Assembly: GCA_938024995.1 (NCBI GenBank)
Contig: CALJDU010000045.1
Location: 1 to 64,000, forward strand
Direction of reading: 5' to 3'
Source of the DNA: an uncultured bacterium
GTDB lineage: Bacteria; Myxococcota_A; Polyangia; Polyangiales; Houyiibacteriaceae
Length of the DNA: 64,000 bases
Numbering within the stretch: the stretch's first letter is position 1; each line of letters opens with the position of its first letter. The notes beneath the pieces were generated by a model that was not told the DNA's origin, did not search any database, and saw nothing but the letters and a program-made list of their open reading frames with translations. Shown one piece after another: positions 57,189 to 64,000 of this stretch. The position numbers and the translations under genes were made by a program.

Positions 57189-58613
57189 GTGATCACCCCA
57201 ATCACGCCGTTGTTTTCCCACGAAGCCCAGACGACCCCGTTTCCCATCGGGTCGCAGATTGGGGACAAGTACCGCGTGCAGCGTGTCCTCGGACACGGAG
57301 GGATGGGGATCGTGTACAAGGCCGCCAACACCGACATCGGTCGGGTCGTCGCGGTCAAGGTCCTCCACGCGCACCTGTCCAAGGACGAGGTCGTTCGCGC
57401 GCGCTTTGAACGGGAGGCGCGGTCGGCCGCGTTGGTGAGGCATCCCAACGTCGTTGAAGTCCTCGATATGGGAGCGACCAACGACCGCCCGTACATCGTC
57501 ATGGAGTACGTCCGCGGAGTGAGCGTCGCGGAGACGCTTGAGAGCTCGGGAGCGTTCGCGCCGTCGACCGCGTCGCGCATCGCGGGGCATGTCCTCAGCG
57601 GACTGGAAGCGCTTCATCAGGTGGGCGTGGTCCACCGGGACCTCAAGCCCGAGAACGTGATGTTGGTCGCGGGGGGAGGGGTAAAGCTTTTCGACCTGGG
57701 CGTCGCGGCGCAGCTGATCGGTGGCCAAGATCTGACGCCTTCTGGGCTCACGATGGGCACGCCGCACTACGTCAGTCCGGAGCAGCTACGCGGCGACCGC
57801 GTTCGAGATCCACGCGTCGATGTCTACGGCGTCGGTGTCTTGCTCTTTGAGATGCTCGCGGGCAGTCGCCCCTTCGTCGCGAAGAACGTACGTGACCTCT
57901 TGAGCTCGATTCTCAACGACGCGCCTCCTCCGATGCGCGCGTTCCGAACCGACGTTCCCTTCGGGCTGGAGTCGGTCGTGCGACGGGCGCTGGTGAAGGA
58001 CGCCGACGCTCGCTACCCGAACGCGCGCGCCATGATGGAGGCGCTGATTCCGTACGGGGCGTCGCCACCGGATCCCGAAAACGGCGGGACCGACGACGGC
58101 ATCGATCTACGAACGCTCAACCTGCGTGAACGTCGCCGCACGATCGCGCACCACGTGGCGCCCAAACTGGGGCCGCTCCCGCGGCTCGCCATCGCGAGCG
58201 TGCTCCGCTCTGAAGAGTCGCTCGACGGAGGGTTTTCCAGCAAGCATCAGCTCTCCGAGCTTGAGCGTGGCGGGACGCAAAAGCGTTCTCGGGTTGTTCG
58301 CGCCGGTCGCGTCCTCGCGAAGCTCTCCTTCGACCAGCCATACCCGACGCCGGAGGCGTTCTTTCAAGAGGTCACGCACTACTACGCGCGCTTCATGTCG
58401 GGGACCGCGCACCTGGTGCGTTCTGGCGAAGGCTTTGGTGTGCTTGAGGTCACCGGGATGGACGCGCCGAACCTCAGCGCGTCCGTTCTCTTCCTCGGCT
58501 TCCTCCGCGAAGCCGTGGAGCTGTGCGGCGGACGGCACGTGGAGGCGCAGCTGCCGCACGCGAAGTCTCTTGGCGATCCGATTGATCGCTATGAGGTGAC
58601 GTGGTCGCGCTAA
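57189..58613 (+). CDS. Ser/Thr protein kinase with C-terminal V4R-like domain
   Basis: A 474-residue kinase without a membrane helix. Kinase motifs: glycine loop VLGHGGMGIVYKA, Lys in VAVKVL, HRDLKPEN, LFDLGVAAQ (DLG instead of DFG), and YVSPEQLRG. The domain spans about 23-290. After a 60-residue linker, residues ~360-474 (AGRVLAKLSFDQPYPTPEAF; LVRSGEGFGVLEVTGM; DRYEVTWSR) resemble the C-terminal half of the V4R-like protein at 36952, so ligand binding could control the kinase. The start is GTG at 57189, since the frame upstream overlaps the divergent gene. Its end overlaps the HNH gene. Confidence 0.85.
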   Translation: MITPITPLFSHEAQTTPFPIGSQIGDKYRVQRVLGHGGMGIVYKAANTDIGRVVAVKVLHAHLSKDEVVRARFEREARSAALVRHPNVVEVLDMGATNDRPYIVMEYVRGVSVAETLESSGAFAPSTASRIAGHVLSGLEALHQVGVVHRDLKPENVMLVAGGGVKLFDLGVAAQLIGGQDLTPSGLTMGTPHYVSPEQLRGDRVRDPRVDVYGVGVLLFEMLAGSRPFVAKNVRDLLSSILNDAPPPMRAFRTDVPFGLESVVRRALVKDADARYPNARAMMEALIPYGASPPDPENGGTDDGIDLRTLNLRERRRTIAHHVAPKLGPLPRLAIASVLRSEESLDGGFSSKHQLSELERGGTQKRSRVVRAGRVLAKLSFDQPYPTPEAFFQEVTHYYARFMSGTAHLVRSGEGFGVLEVTGMDAPNLSASVLFLGFLREAVELCGGRHVEAQLPHAKSLGDPIDRYEVTWSR

Positions 58614-59206
58614 GCGACGAGAGCTCTCTCAGCTTGCCCGTCTTGGTCTTGAACCGAGGCTACCAACCAGTCCGCGTCACGAGCGCACGAGATGCGCTCG
58701 CGATGGTCTTCGTCGGCCGGGCGTTCGCGATGGACGCTTCGTACGAGACGCACACCTTTGATGCGTGGCTGGAGCAAGGGAGCGGAGAGCACGCGATCGG
58801 GACGACCAAAGGTGCGCTCTTTCTCCCGCGCGTCATTTTGCTCAAGACCTACAGCCGCGTTCCGCGGACGCCGCTCCGTCTCTCGCGCCGGAACCTTCTC
58901 CTCCGCGACAGCTACACTTGCCAGTATTGCTCCCGCTCGCCGAGCTTGCGGGACCTCAACCTCGACCACGTCATCCCGCGCTCACGGGGAGGCGGGACGA
59001 CCTGGGAGAACCTCGTCGTGAGCTGTCGTCGGTGCAACTTGGACAAGGCCAACCGTACGCCGCGAGAAGCGGGACTGCGCCTCCTCAAGACACCGAAACG
59101 GCCGACCTGGAGCGTGTTGGTGCAGCTTGTCGGGCAGACCTCGGTTCCGCAGTGGGAGCCCTTTCTTGGAGGCGTCGAGCTGCCGAGCGCCCCGGGCGGC
59201 ACGTGA
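58601..59206 (+). CDS. HNH endonuclease-family protein
   Basis: A 201-residue protein. The N-terminus (LPVLVLNRGYQPVRVTSARD) and the HNH region (CQYCSRSPSLRDLNLDHVIP, then RSRGGGTTWENLVVSCRRCN) match a family widespread in bacteria, usually annotated as HNH endonuclease. Two Cys pairs bind zinc; DH in LDHVIPRS and the Asn of ENLV form the active site. The family is a general chromosomal one, without sign here of an intron or mobile element. It overlaps the end of the kinase gene (GTG at 58601) and may be cotranscribed. Confidence 0.85.
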   Translation: MVALSDESSLSLPVLVLNRGYQPVRVTSARDALAMVFVGRAFAMDASYETHTFDAWLEQGSGEHAIGTTKGALFLPRVILLKTYSRVPRTPLRLSRRNLLLRDSYTCQYCSRSPSLRDLNLDHVIPRSRGGGTTWENLVVSCRRCNLDKANRTPREAGLRLLKTPKRPTWSVLVQLVGQTSVPQWEPFLGGVELPSAPGGT

Positions 59207-59308
59207 GCCGCCTTTCTGTAGGCCCGCTTTTTCGCGACGCTTCGCGCCACCTGCGCTTCGGTCTGACAGTCGTTTTGCGCCTTTCCGGTCCCGCTGGTAA
59301 GCGAAACC

Positions 59309-62257
59309 GTGGCTAGGCGGAAACGGAAGAAAAAGAAGGCGGCGCGTCGCGATCTTCCGTCCGAGGACGTTGAGCTTTTTCGCGACCCCAAAGACGATGG
59401 AGACGACGTCGCGGATCCCTCCGTGGAGGTCGCGCTTTCAAAGGAGCTTGGGCGCGACATCGAGGTCCTCTCCGAGGCGCCCCCCGCGGGGACGGATGCG
59501 GCTCTTGAGCGCGCGGCCGAGGTCGTCGAGTCGACCTGGGACCTCGCCGCGTACGATGACCCGGACTCGTCGGCGAGCCACGTCGCGCCGGAGCGTCAAG
59601 ACCGCGCAAGAGACGACGCGGACGACCTCACGGACGACCTCACGCAAGAGGTCGACGTCTCCGATCTGACGGATGGCGAACCGCTCGCGGCCGGCAAGAC
59701 CCGCGTCGATGTCTTCCTCGCCGAGCTTCAGGACGAGCAGAGCGCCGACGACTCTGTCACCGCCGCGTTTTACCAGTCCGTTCGAGATGAAGAAGAGCTG
59801 CTGCGCGATCAACAAGCGACGCGCGCCATGGAAGCCGCGCGACGTGAAGCGGATGCTCTGCAAGCGGCGCGGATGGAAGCGGCGCGACGCGACGCGGAGC
59901 GACACGGAGAAGCGCGCGACGAGGAACCGGACGCCTTGGCGGAGCAGCTCGCCGTCGAAGCCGCGGCTCGCGAAGCCGCGATGGCGCGTCAAGAAGAAGA
60001 AGCGCGGGCGGCCGAGTTCGTGCGAAAGCAAGCAGAAGCGAAGCGCGAGGCCGAAGAGACCGCGCGCGAAGAAGCGGAAGCGCTCGCGCGGGAAGAACGC
60101 GCCCGCGCCGAGGCCGAAGAAGCCGAGCGGGTGCGCTTGGCGGAAGCGGAAGAACGCGCCCGCGAAGAAGCGCTGCGCGCCGAAGCAGAAGCGGAAGCCG
60201 CGGAGGCGGTGCGGCTCCAGGCGCTTCGCCAGCGCGCTGACGAACTCGAAGCGGAAGCAGAGCGACGAAGCTCTATGCTTCCTCCGGCACCCGACGAAGC
60301 TGAAGACGTCGCCGCCGACGCAGACGTCCTTGAGTCGGCTCAAGCGGACGCCTTCGAGTCTGCGGAAGCGGGCGACCAAGACGATCAAGACGATGCGGAG
60401 GCAGCCGCAGCCGCCGAGGAAGCAGCGGCAGAGGAGGCGTTCTACGCGTCCCACCTCGACGCCAGTCGGCAAGAGCGCGAAGCGGACCACGCCGATGACG
60501 AGGTCCGCGTGAGCGCGCGCGATCAAAGCGCGCACGAGGAAGCGTTGGAGCGCGCCGACAACGGTCATGTCGAACGGCCGACCGTGTTCCCGCGGGACGA
60601 ACTGGAGCTCTTCTCGGAACCGGGCGCGGCGCCGACCGAAGAGCCGGGCGTCCGTGAGCCGCGCGTCCTCGTGGTCGGCGGCGCGAAGGGTGGCGTCGGC
60701 AAGACCGTTCTGGCGACCAACATCGCGCTCTACTTAGCGACCATCGGTCGGCGCGTGGTCTTGGTTGACGCCGATCGCGCAGGCGCGACCGCGCACACCT
60801 TCCTCGGGATGCGTGGCAGCGGCGACCTCCCCACCTACGCGCCACCGCCGCCTTCGTTCCGACCGGTTGAAGACGCGCCCACGACCGTGAACCGTCGCCC
60901 GCTCCCGACCGACCCTCCCAACCGCGAACTCGAAGAGCTCCCCGAGGAAGAAGTGCCGATCGAGGTCGACGCGCCCGATCCATGGGAGCCGAGCCCCACG
61001 CCGTTCCCGGGTCTGTCGATCGTTCGCGCCGGTACCGACGAACCGCAGCGCGGACAGTGGCGGTTGAGCAACCCTCGGTCTGTGCTCGAGCACGTGGGCA
61101 CGATGGACGCAGACTACGTCGTCATCGATGTGGGGTCGGGCACCCGTCGCGCGACGCTCGAGCTATGGTCCCGCGCGGACCTCGCGATCTTCGTGACGAC
61201 GCCAGAGCCCCCCGCGGTCGAGAACACCTATCGCTTCGCGCGCGCTCTCTTCGCGCGTGACCTACGCGCTTCAGTCGAAGACGCGGACGAACAGCGACGC
61301 ATCGTCGAGCGCTTTCGTGACGCCGGGGTGGTCCCCGCGCCTCTCGACCTCGCGCGTGATCTTGAGGTCGATGAGGACCCGCTCTCGCGCGTGGTCCGCA
61401 AGAAGATCGACGACTTCCAGTTCCACCTGGTCATCTCGAAGACGCGAACACGCCAAGACCTTGAGCTGGGCGGTCGCATGCGCACCGCGGCGTATCGGCG
61501 CCTCGGCGTGGAGCTCTCCTACCTCGGTCACATCGACTACGACGACACTGTTTGGACCTGCTTGCGGCGGCGTCGCCCGGTCCTCGTCGACAGCCCCGGC
61601 ACGAAAGCGAGCAAAGCGATCGAGAAGCTGGTGCGCCGCCTCCTCGCGATCGAAGCGGGAAAGGACACGCGGCGGTTCCCCGAGCGAACGGTTCCGACCG
61701 AGAGTCACCACGATCTCTTGGAGGTCGACCGCGGCGCGACCGACGAAGAGGTGCGCCGCGCCTACAAGCGGATGCGCGCGGTCTACGCCGACGACTCGCT
61801 CGCGGTGTACGGGCTCTTTGACGATGAGGGCCTCGCGCGGCTTCGCGCGCGGCTCGACGAGGCCTACGACGTGCTCCTCGACGAAGGGCGGCGACGTCCC
61901 TATGAGCTGTCGGTGTTCCCCAACGAGACCCGCTCCGCTCCAGTTCCGCGCGATCGCGGAGACGAGCCGATGCGCCCGCCGCCACCCGTACTGACGCCGG
62001 ATACCGAGTTCACCGGGAGCCTGCTCCGGGCGGTCCGTGAGTCCCAAGGTGTCGCGCTGGAAGAGATCAGCCAAAAGACGAAGGTGTCGCTCTCGTTCCT
62101 GAGCGCGATCGAGGACGACCGTTTCGATCAGCTCCCGGCGGTGGTCTACGTGCGCGGCTTTGTCATCGAGTTCGCGAAGTTTCTCAAGCTCGACCCCGAG
62201 CACGTCAGTCGCACGTATCTGCGCCGCTACCGTCGCCGAGCGGAGCGCGCGAGATGA
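59309..62257 (+). CDS. MinD/ParA-like ATPase fused to coiled coil, degenerate J-like domain and RodZ-type HTH
   Basis: A 982-residue protein. Residues ~1-150 are acidic and ~160-330 a charged coiled coil rich in Ala/Glu/Arg. A deviant Walker A (GGAKGGVGKTVLATN, about 453-467), then VLVDADRAGAT and VIDVGSG, identify a MinD/ParA ATPase. A DnaJ-like helical domain follows (about 800-860: HHDLLEVDRGATDEEVRRAY) but its HPD motif is replaced by ADD. The C-terminus is an Xre-type HTH of the RodZ sort (LRAVRESQGVALEEISQKTK; VVYVRGFVIEFAKFLKL). Similar fusions seem to occur in other deltaproteobacteria; the role may be in polarity or division. It overlaps the maf gene. Confidence 0.82.
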   Translation: MARRKRKKKKAARRDLPSEDVELFRDPKDDGDDVADPSVEVALSKELGRDIEVLSEAPPAGTDAALERAAEVVESTWDLAAYDDPDSSASHVAPERQDRARDDADDLTDDLTQEVDVSDLTDGEPLAAGKTRVDVFLAELQDEQSADDSVTAAFYQSVRDEEELLRDQQATRAMEAARREADALQAARMEAARRDAERHGEARDEEPDALAEQLAVEAAAREAAMARQEEEARAAEFVRKQAEAKREAEETAREEAEALAREERARAEAEEAERVRLAEAEERAREEALRAEAEAEAAEAVRLQALRQRADELEAEAERRSSMLPPAPDEAEDVAADADVLESAQADAFESAEAGDQDDQDDAEAAAAAEEAAAEEAFYASHLDASRQEREADHADDEVRVSARDQSAHEEALERADNGHVERPTVFPRDELELFSEPGAAPTEEPGVREPRVLVVGGAKGGVGKTVLATNIALYLATIGRRVVLVDADRAGATAHTFLGMRGSGDLPTYAPPPPSFRPVEDAPTTVNRRPLPTDPPNRELEELPEEEVPIEVDAPDPWEPSPTPFPGLSIVRAGTDEPQRGQWRLSNPRSVLEHVGTMDADYVVIDVGSGTRRATLELWSRADLAIFVTTPEPPAVENTYRFARALFARDLRASVEDADEQRRIVERFRDAGVVPAPLDLARDLEVDEDPLSRVVRKKIDDFQFHLVISKTRTRQDLELGGRMRTAAYRRLGVELSYLGHIDYDDTVWTCLRRRRPVLVDSPGTKASKAIEKLVRRLLAIEAGKDTRRFPERTVPTESHHDLLEVDRGATDEEVRRAYKRMRAVYADDSLAVYGLFDDEGLARLRARLDEAYDVLLDEGRRRPYELSVFPNETRSAPVPRDRGDEPMRPPPPVLTPDTEFTGSLLRAVRESQGVALEEISQKTKVSLSFLSAIEDDRFDQLPAVVYVRGFVIEFAKFLKLDPEHVSRTYLRRYRRRAERAR

Positions 62258-62820
62258 CAACGCCGACGCTCACGCTCGCCTCTGCCTCGCCGCGTCGGGC
62301 AGCGCTCCTGAAGCAGATCGACGTCGAGCCGGCCATCGCGCCGACCTCCATCGACGAGACCCCTCGCGATGGTGAGCTGGCGCTGCCGTACGTGCTGCGG
62401 ATGGCAGAGGAAAAGGCGCGCGCGTCCACCGCGACCACGGTCGTCTTGGCGGCGGACACGGTCGTGGTGCTCGACGATGCGATCCTCGGGAAGCCGCGAG
62501 ACCTTGCGCACAACGAAGAGATGATCCGGGCGCTCTCTGGCCGCGCGCATCAGGTGATCACAGCGGTCGCGTTTCGCGAGGGCGGGGCCATCGAGGTGGG
62601 CGCGGTGACCACCGAGGTCTCCTTCGCCGCGCTCACCCACGATGAGGTCCTCGCCTACGTCGCGACCGGGGAGGGGCTCGACAAGGCAGGCGGCTACGGC
62701 ATCCAAGGTCGCGCGGCGGCGTTGATCGAGAAGATCGATGGGTCGTACTCGAACGTCGTGGGGCTCCCGCTCCGCTACGTCGCGACGCGCCTCCGCACCC
62801 TCGGCGTTATCGGATCGTGA
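62254..62820 (+). CDS. maf: Maf-family nucleotide pyrophosphatase
   Basis: A 188-residue house-cleaning pyrophosphatase that hydrolyses non-canonical or dTTP/UTP-type nucleotides. TLASASPRRAALLKQ is the signature, SIDE and LAADTVVVLDDAILGKP hold metal and substrate contacts, and GGYGIQGRAAALIEKIDGSY closes the site. The ATG overlaps the upstream stop (ATGA). Its GTGA end overlaps the YggS-type gene, so three genes form one coupled operon. Confidence 0.93.
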   Translation: MTTPTLTLASASPRRAALLKQIDVEPAIAPTSIDETPRDGELALPYVLRMAEEKARASTATTVVLAADTVVVLDDAILGKPRDLAHNEEMIRALSGRAHQVITAVAFREGGAIEVGAVTTEVSFAALTHDEVLAYVATGEGLDKAGGYGIQGRAAALIEKIDGSYSNVVGLPLRYVATRLRTLGVIGS

Positions 62821-63476
62821 GTGAGCCGTCCGCAGTCGCGGCGCGGCTGGTCGAGGTGCAGCGCCGCATCGCGCGCGCGTGTGAGGCCGCGAAGAGAGAC
62901 CCGAGCGAGGTGACGCTGGTCGCGGTGTCGAAGCGCCACTCGGCGTCCATGGTCCGCGCGGCCTATGAGGCCGGTCAGCGGGTGTTCGGCGAGAACTACG
63001 TCCAAGAGCTCGCGCAGAAAGCTGACGCGCTTCGAGATCTTCCGGGTCTTCACTGGCGGCTGATCGGTCCGCTTCAGCGCAACAAGGCGCGCCTCGCGGC
63101 ACAACACGCACACGCGATCGATACCGTCGATCGCGCGCGCTTGGTGAACGCGCTCGCCTCCAGCGAACGCGAGCTCCTGGTGCAGGTGAACGTGAGCGGA
63201 GAGACGCAGAAGTCAGGCTGTCGACCGGACGCCCTCGAGGGGCTCCTCGCACAGATGAAAGACGCGGGGGTCGCGGCGGCCGGGTTGATGACGATCGCGC
63301 CGTTCTCGGATCCCGCTGGGGCGCGCGCTTGTTTCCGCGGGCTTCGAGAGCTCGCGGATCACCACGCGCTGCCGGTCCGGTCGATGGGGATGAGCGGCGA
63401 TCTCGAGCTGGCGATCGAAGAGGGCGCGACGATGGTGCGGGTGGGGACCGCGATCTTCGGCGCCCGGACAACCTGA
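62817..63476 (+). CDS. YggS-family PLP homeostasis protein
   Basis: A 219-residue pyridoxal-phosphate-binding protein (PLPBP/YggS) with an alanine-racemase-like barrel. The PLP Lys is in TLVAVSKRHS. RVFGENYVQELAQKAD and GLHWRLIGPLQRNKA follow, and SMGMSGDLELAIEEGATMVR near the end matches the phosphate-binding part. It maintains free PLP and amino-acid balance. GTG at 62817 overlaps the maf stop; VSEPSAVAARLVEV is the expected N-terminus. Confidence 0.93.
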   Translation: MSEPSAVAARLVEVQRRIARACEAAKRDPSEVTLVAVSKRHSASMVRAAYEAGQRVFGENYVQELAQKADALRDLPGLHWRLIGPLQRNKARLAAQHAHAIDTVDRARLVNALASSERELLVQVNVSGETQKSGCRPDALEGLLAQMKDAGVAAAGLMTIAPFSDPAGARACFRGLRELADHHALPVRSMGMSGDLELAIEEGATMVRVGTAIFGARTT

Positions 63477-63526
63477 GTCATCGCGTATCGTTCCGCGTGG
63501 CTCGCGAACGTGAAGCTGGAGAGAAG

Positions 63527-64000
63527 ATGACGAGAATCATGATGCGCTTTTCACTGCGTGCGGCCGTGCTCTGCGCGCTCGTGGCATGCGGCGACAGTGA
63601 CCCAGAGGCAGACGCCGGTAGCGCGGACGCAACGGCGGACGTCGGAGGAATGGACGCGGACACGGATGCAGCGACCGATGCGGCGACTGACACCTCTGCC
63701 GACAGCGCGCCCGACGTGCCCGCGGATGCGTTGGTCGACAGCCAGACCGACACGCGGTTGCCCGACACGGGAGCCCTCTCAAGTCCGCAGGCCGCGTTCT
63801 TGTGGCAAGGGTTCGATCATGAGTGGCTGCGGAACGTTGCCGGTTTTCGGGTTCCGCACCGCGTGAGTCGGCTCGACTCGGCTGTGACCGAAGTGTTCAG
63901 CCGGACGGACGGCGAAGGCGCAGCGCAGACCGCGTTCGCGCAGTCGACCGGGGTCGACGGCAACTACATGGATCCGCAGATGCGCTGGGGCGCGCTCTCG
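63527..64000 (+). CDS. Lipoprotein with Asp/Thr/Ala-rich linker (partial, runs off window)
   Basis: The first 158 codons of a predicted lipoprotein. The signal peptide (MTRIMMRFSLRAAVLCALVA, then CGD) ends in a LVAC lipobox. A linker rich in Asp, Ala and Thr (about residues 22-75) leads to a globular start (AAFLWQGFDHEWLRNVAGFR). GAGAGAAG precedes the ATG at 63527. The family is not recognised from this fragment. Confidence 0.75.
   Translation, partial: MTRIMMRFSLRAAVLCALVACGDSDPEADAGSADATADVGGMDADTDAATDAATDTSADSAPDVPADALVDSQTDTRLPDTGALSSPQAAFLWQGFDHEWLRNVAGFRVPHRVSRLDSAVTEVFSRTDGEGAAQTAFAQSTGVDGNYMDPQMRWGALS

Noticed and set aside
58601..59206. HNH gene as part of an intron, phage or defence system
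   Set aside because: No integrase, repeats or defence partners; it overlaps a kinase gene and belongs to a widespread chromosomal family.

Overview
The window is a GC-rich stretch of a bacterial chromosome, most likely from a myxobacterium (phylum Myxococcota, probably the Polyangiales/Sandaracinus side). The sequence evidence is: two eukaryote-like Ser/Thr kinases; a FrzS-like pseudoreceiver/coiled-coil protein; paired DUF2330 proteins and a beta-helix protein with MYXO-CTERM-like tails (Cys motif, hydrophobic helix, Arg cluster); many lipoproteins with Asp/Ser/Thr/Gly-rich linkers after the lipobox; and a PhaR-type regulator. I saw no rRNA, tRNA, CRISPR array, insertion sequence, integrase or phage module. 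Codon use and base composition look uniform, so this reads as core chromosome with lineage-specific surface and signalling genes.

Layout. 1-4 kb: end of an unknown gene, a HAD phosphatase coupled to an RlmI-like methyltransferase, TatA, a repeat protein and PhaR. 4-8 kb: ECF sigma factor, zinc-finger anti-sigma factor and the FrzS-like protein, closed by a strong terminator. 8-17.5 kb: a Cys-rich lipoprotein, a membrane-anchored kinase, an AstD-like aldehyde dehydrogenase, an exported protein built of three Cys-pair repeats, a class V aminotransferase with a small lipoprotein, and a polytopic membrane protein. 17.6-26.7 kb: a surface region with two tandem DUF2330 paralogues, a GST-like protein, LexA, a VIT/VWA protein, a predicted outer-membrane protein and a secreted lipoprotein. 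26.7-32.6 kb: a translationally coupled SDR / GH35 / unknown operon on the minus strand, divergent from an exported PHP-type lipoprotein and CrcB. 32.6-40.6 kb: a UbiB-family kinase with a small membrane-anchored partner, a DUF2723-TPR membrane protein, a V4R-like sensor protein, a lipoprotein and a large beta-helix surface protein.

40.6-48.9 kb: nitrogen assimilation (glnB, glnA, then a very strong terminator), phosphatidylserine decarboxylase overlapping a methyltransferase with a long disordered N-terminus, a lipoprotein, a serine beta-lactamase-fold hydrolase and TruD. 49-53.3 kb: a TolQ/TolR-like pair, a TonB-like protein and an OmpA/thrombospondin-3 protein, together an envelope energy-transduction and anchoring set. 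53.4-64 kb: RecD2 helicase, a lamin-tail lipoprotein, a second kinase overlapping an HNH protein, a MinD-like/degenerate-J/HTH fusion coupled to Maf and a YggS-type PLP protein, and the start of a lipoprotein that runs off the window.

The items I would look at first are the three-repeat Cys-pair protein, the MinD-J-HTH fusion, the hairpin that places the GST start codon in its loop, the kinase carrying a C-terminal domain resembling the stand-alone V4R-like protein, the PSD-methyltransferase overlap, and a short motif shared by three upstream regions. None of them is proven new; all are inferred by reading the sequence without database searches.
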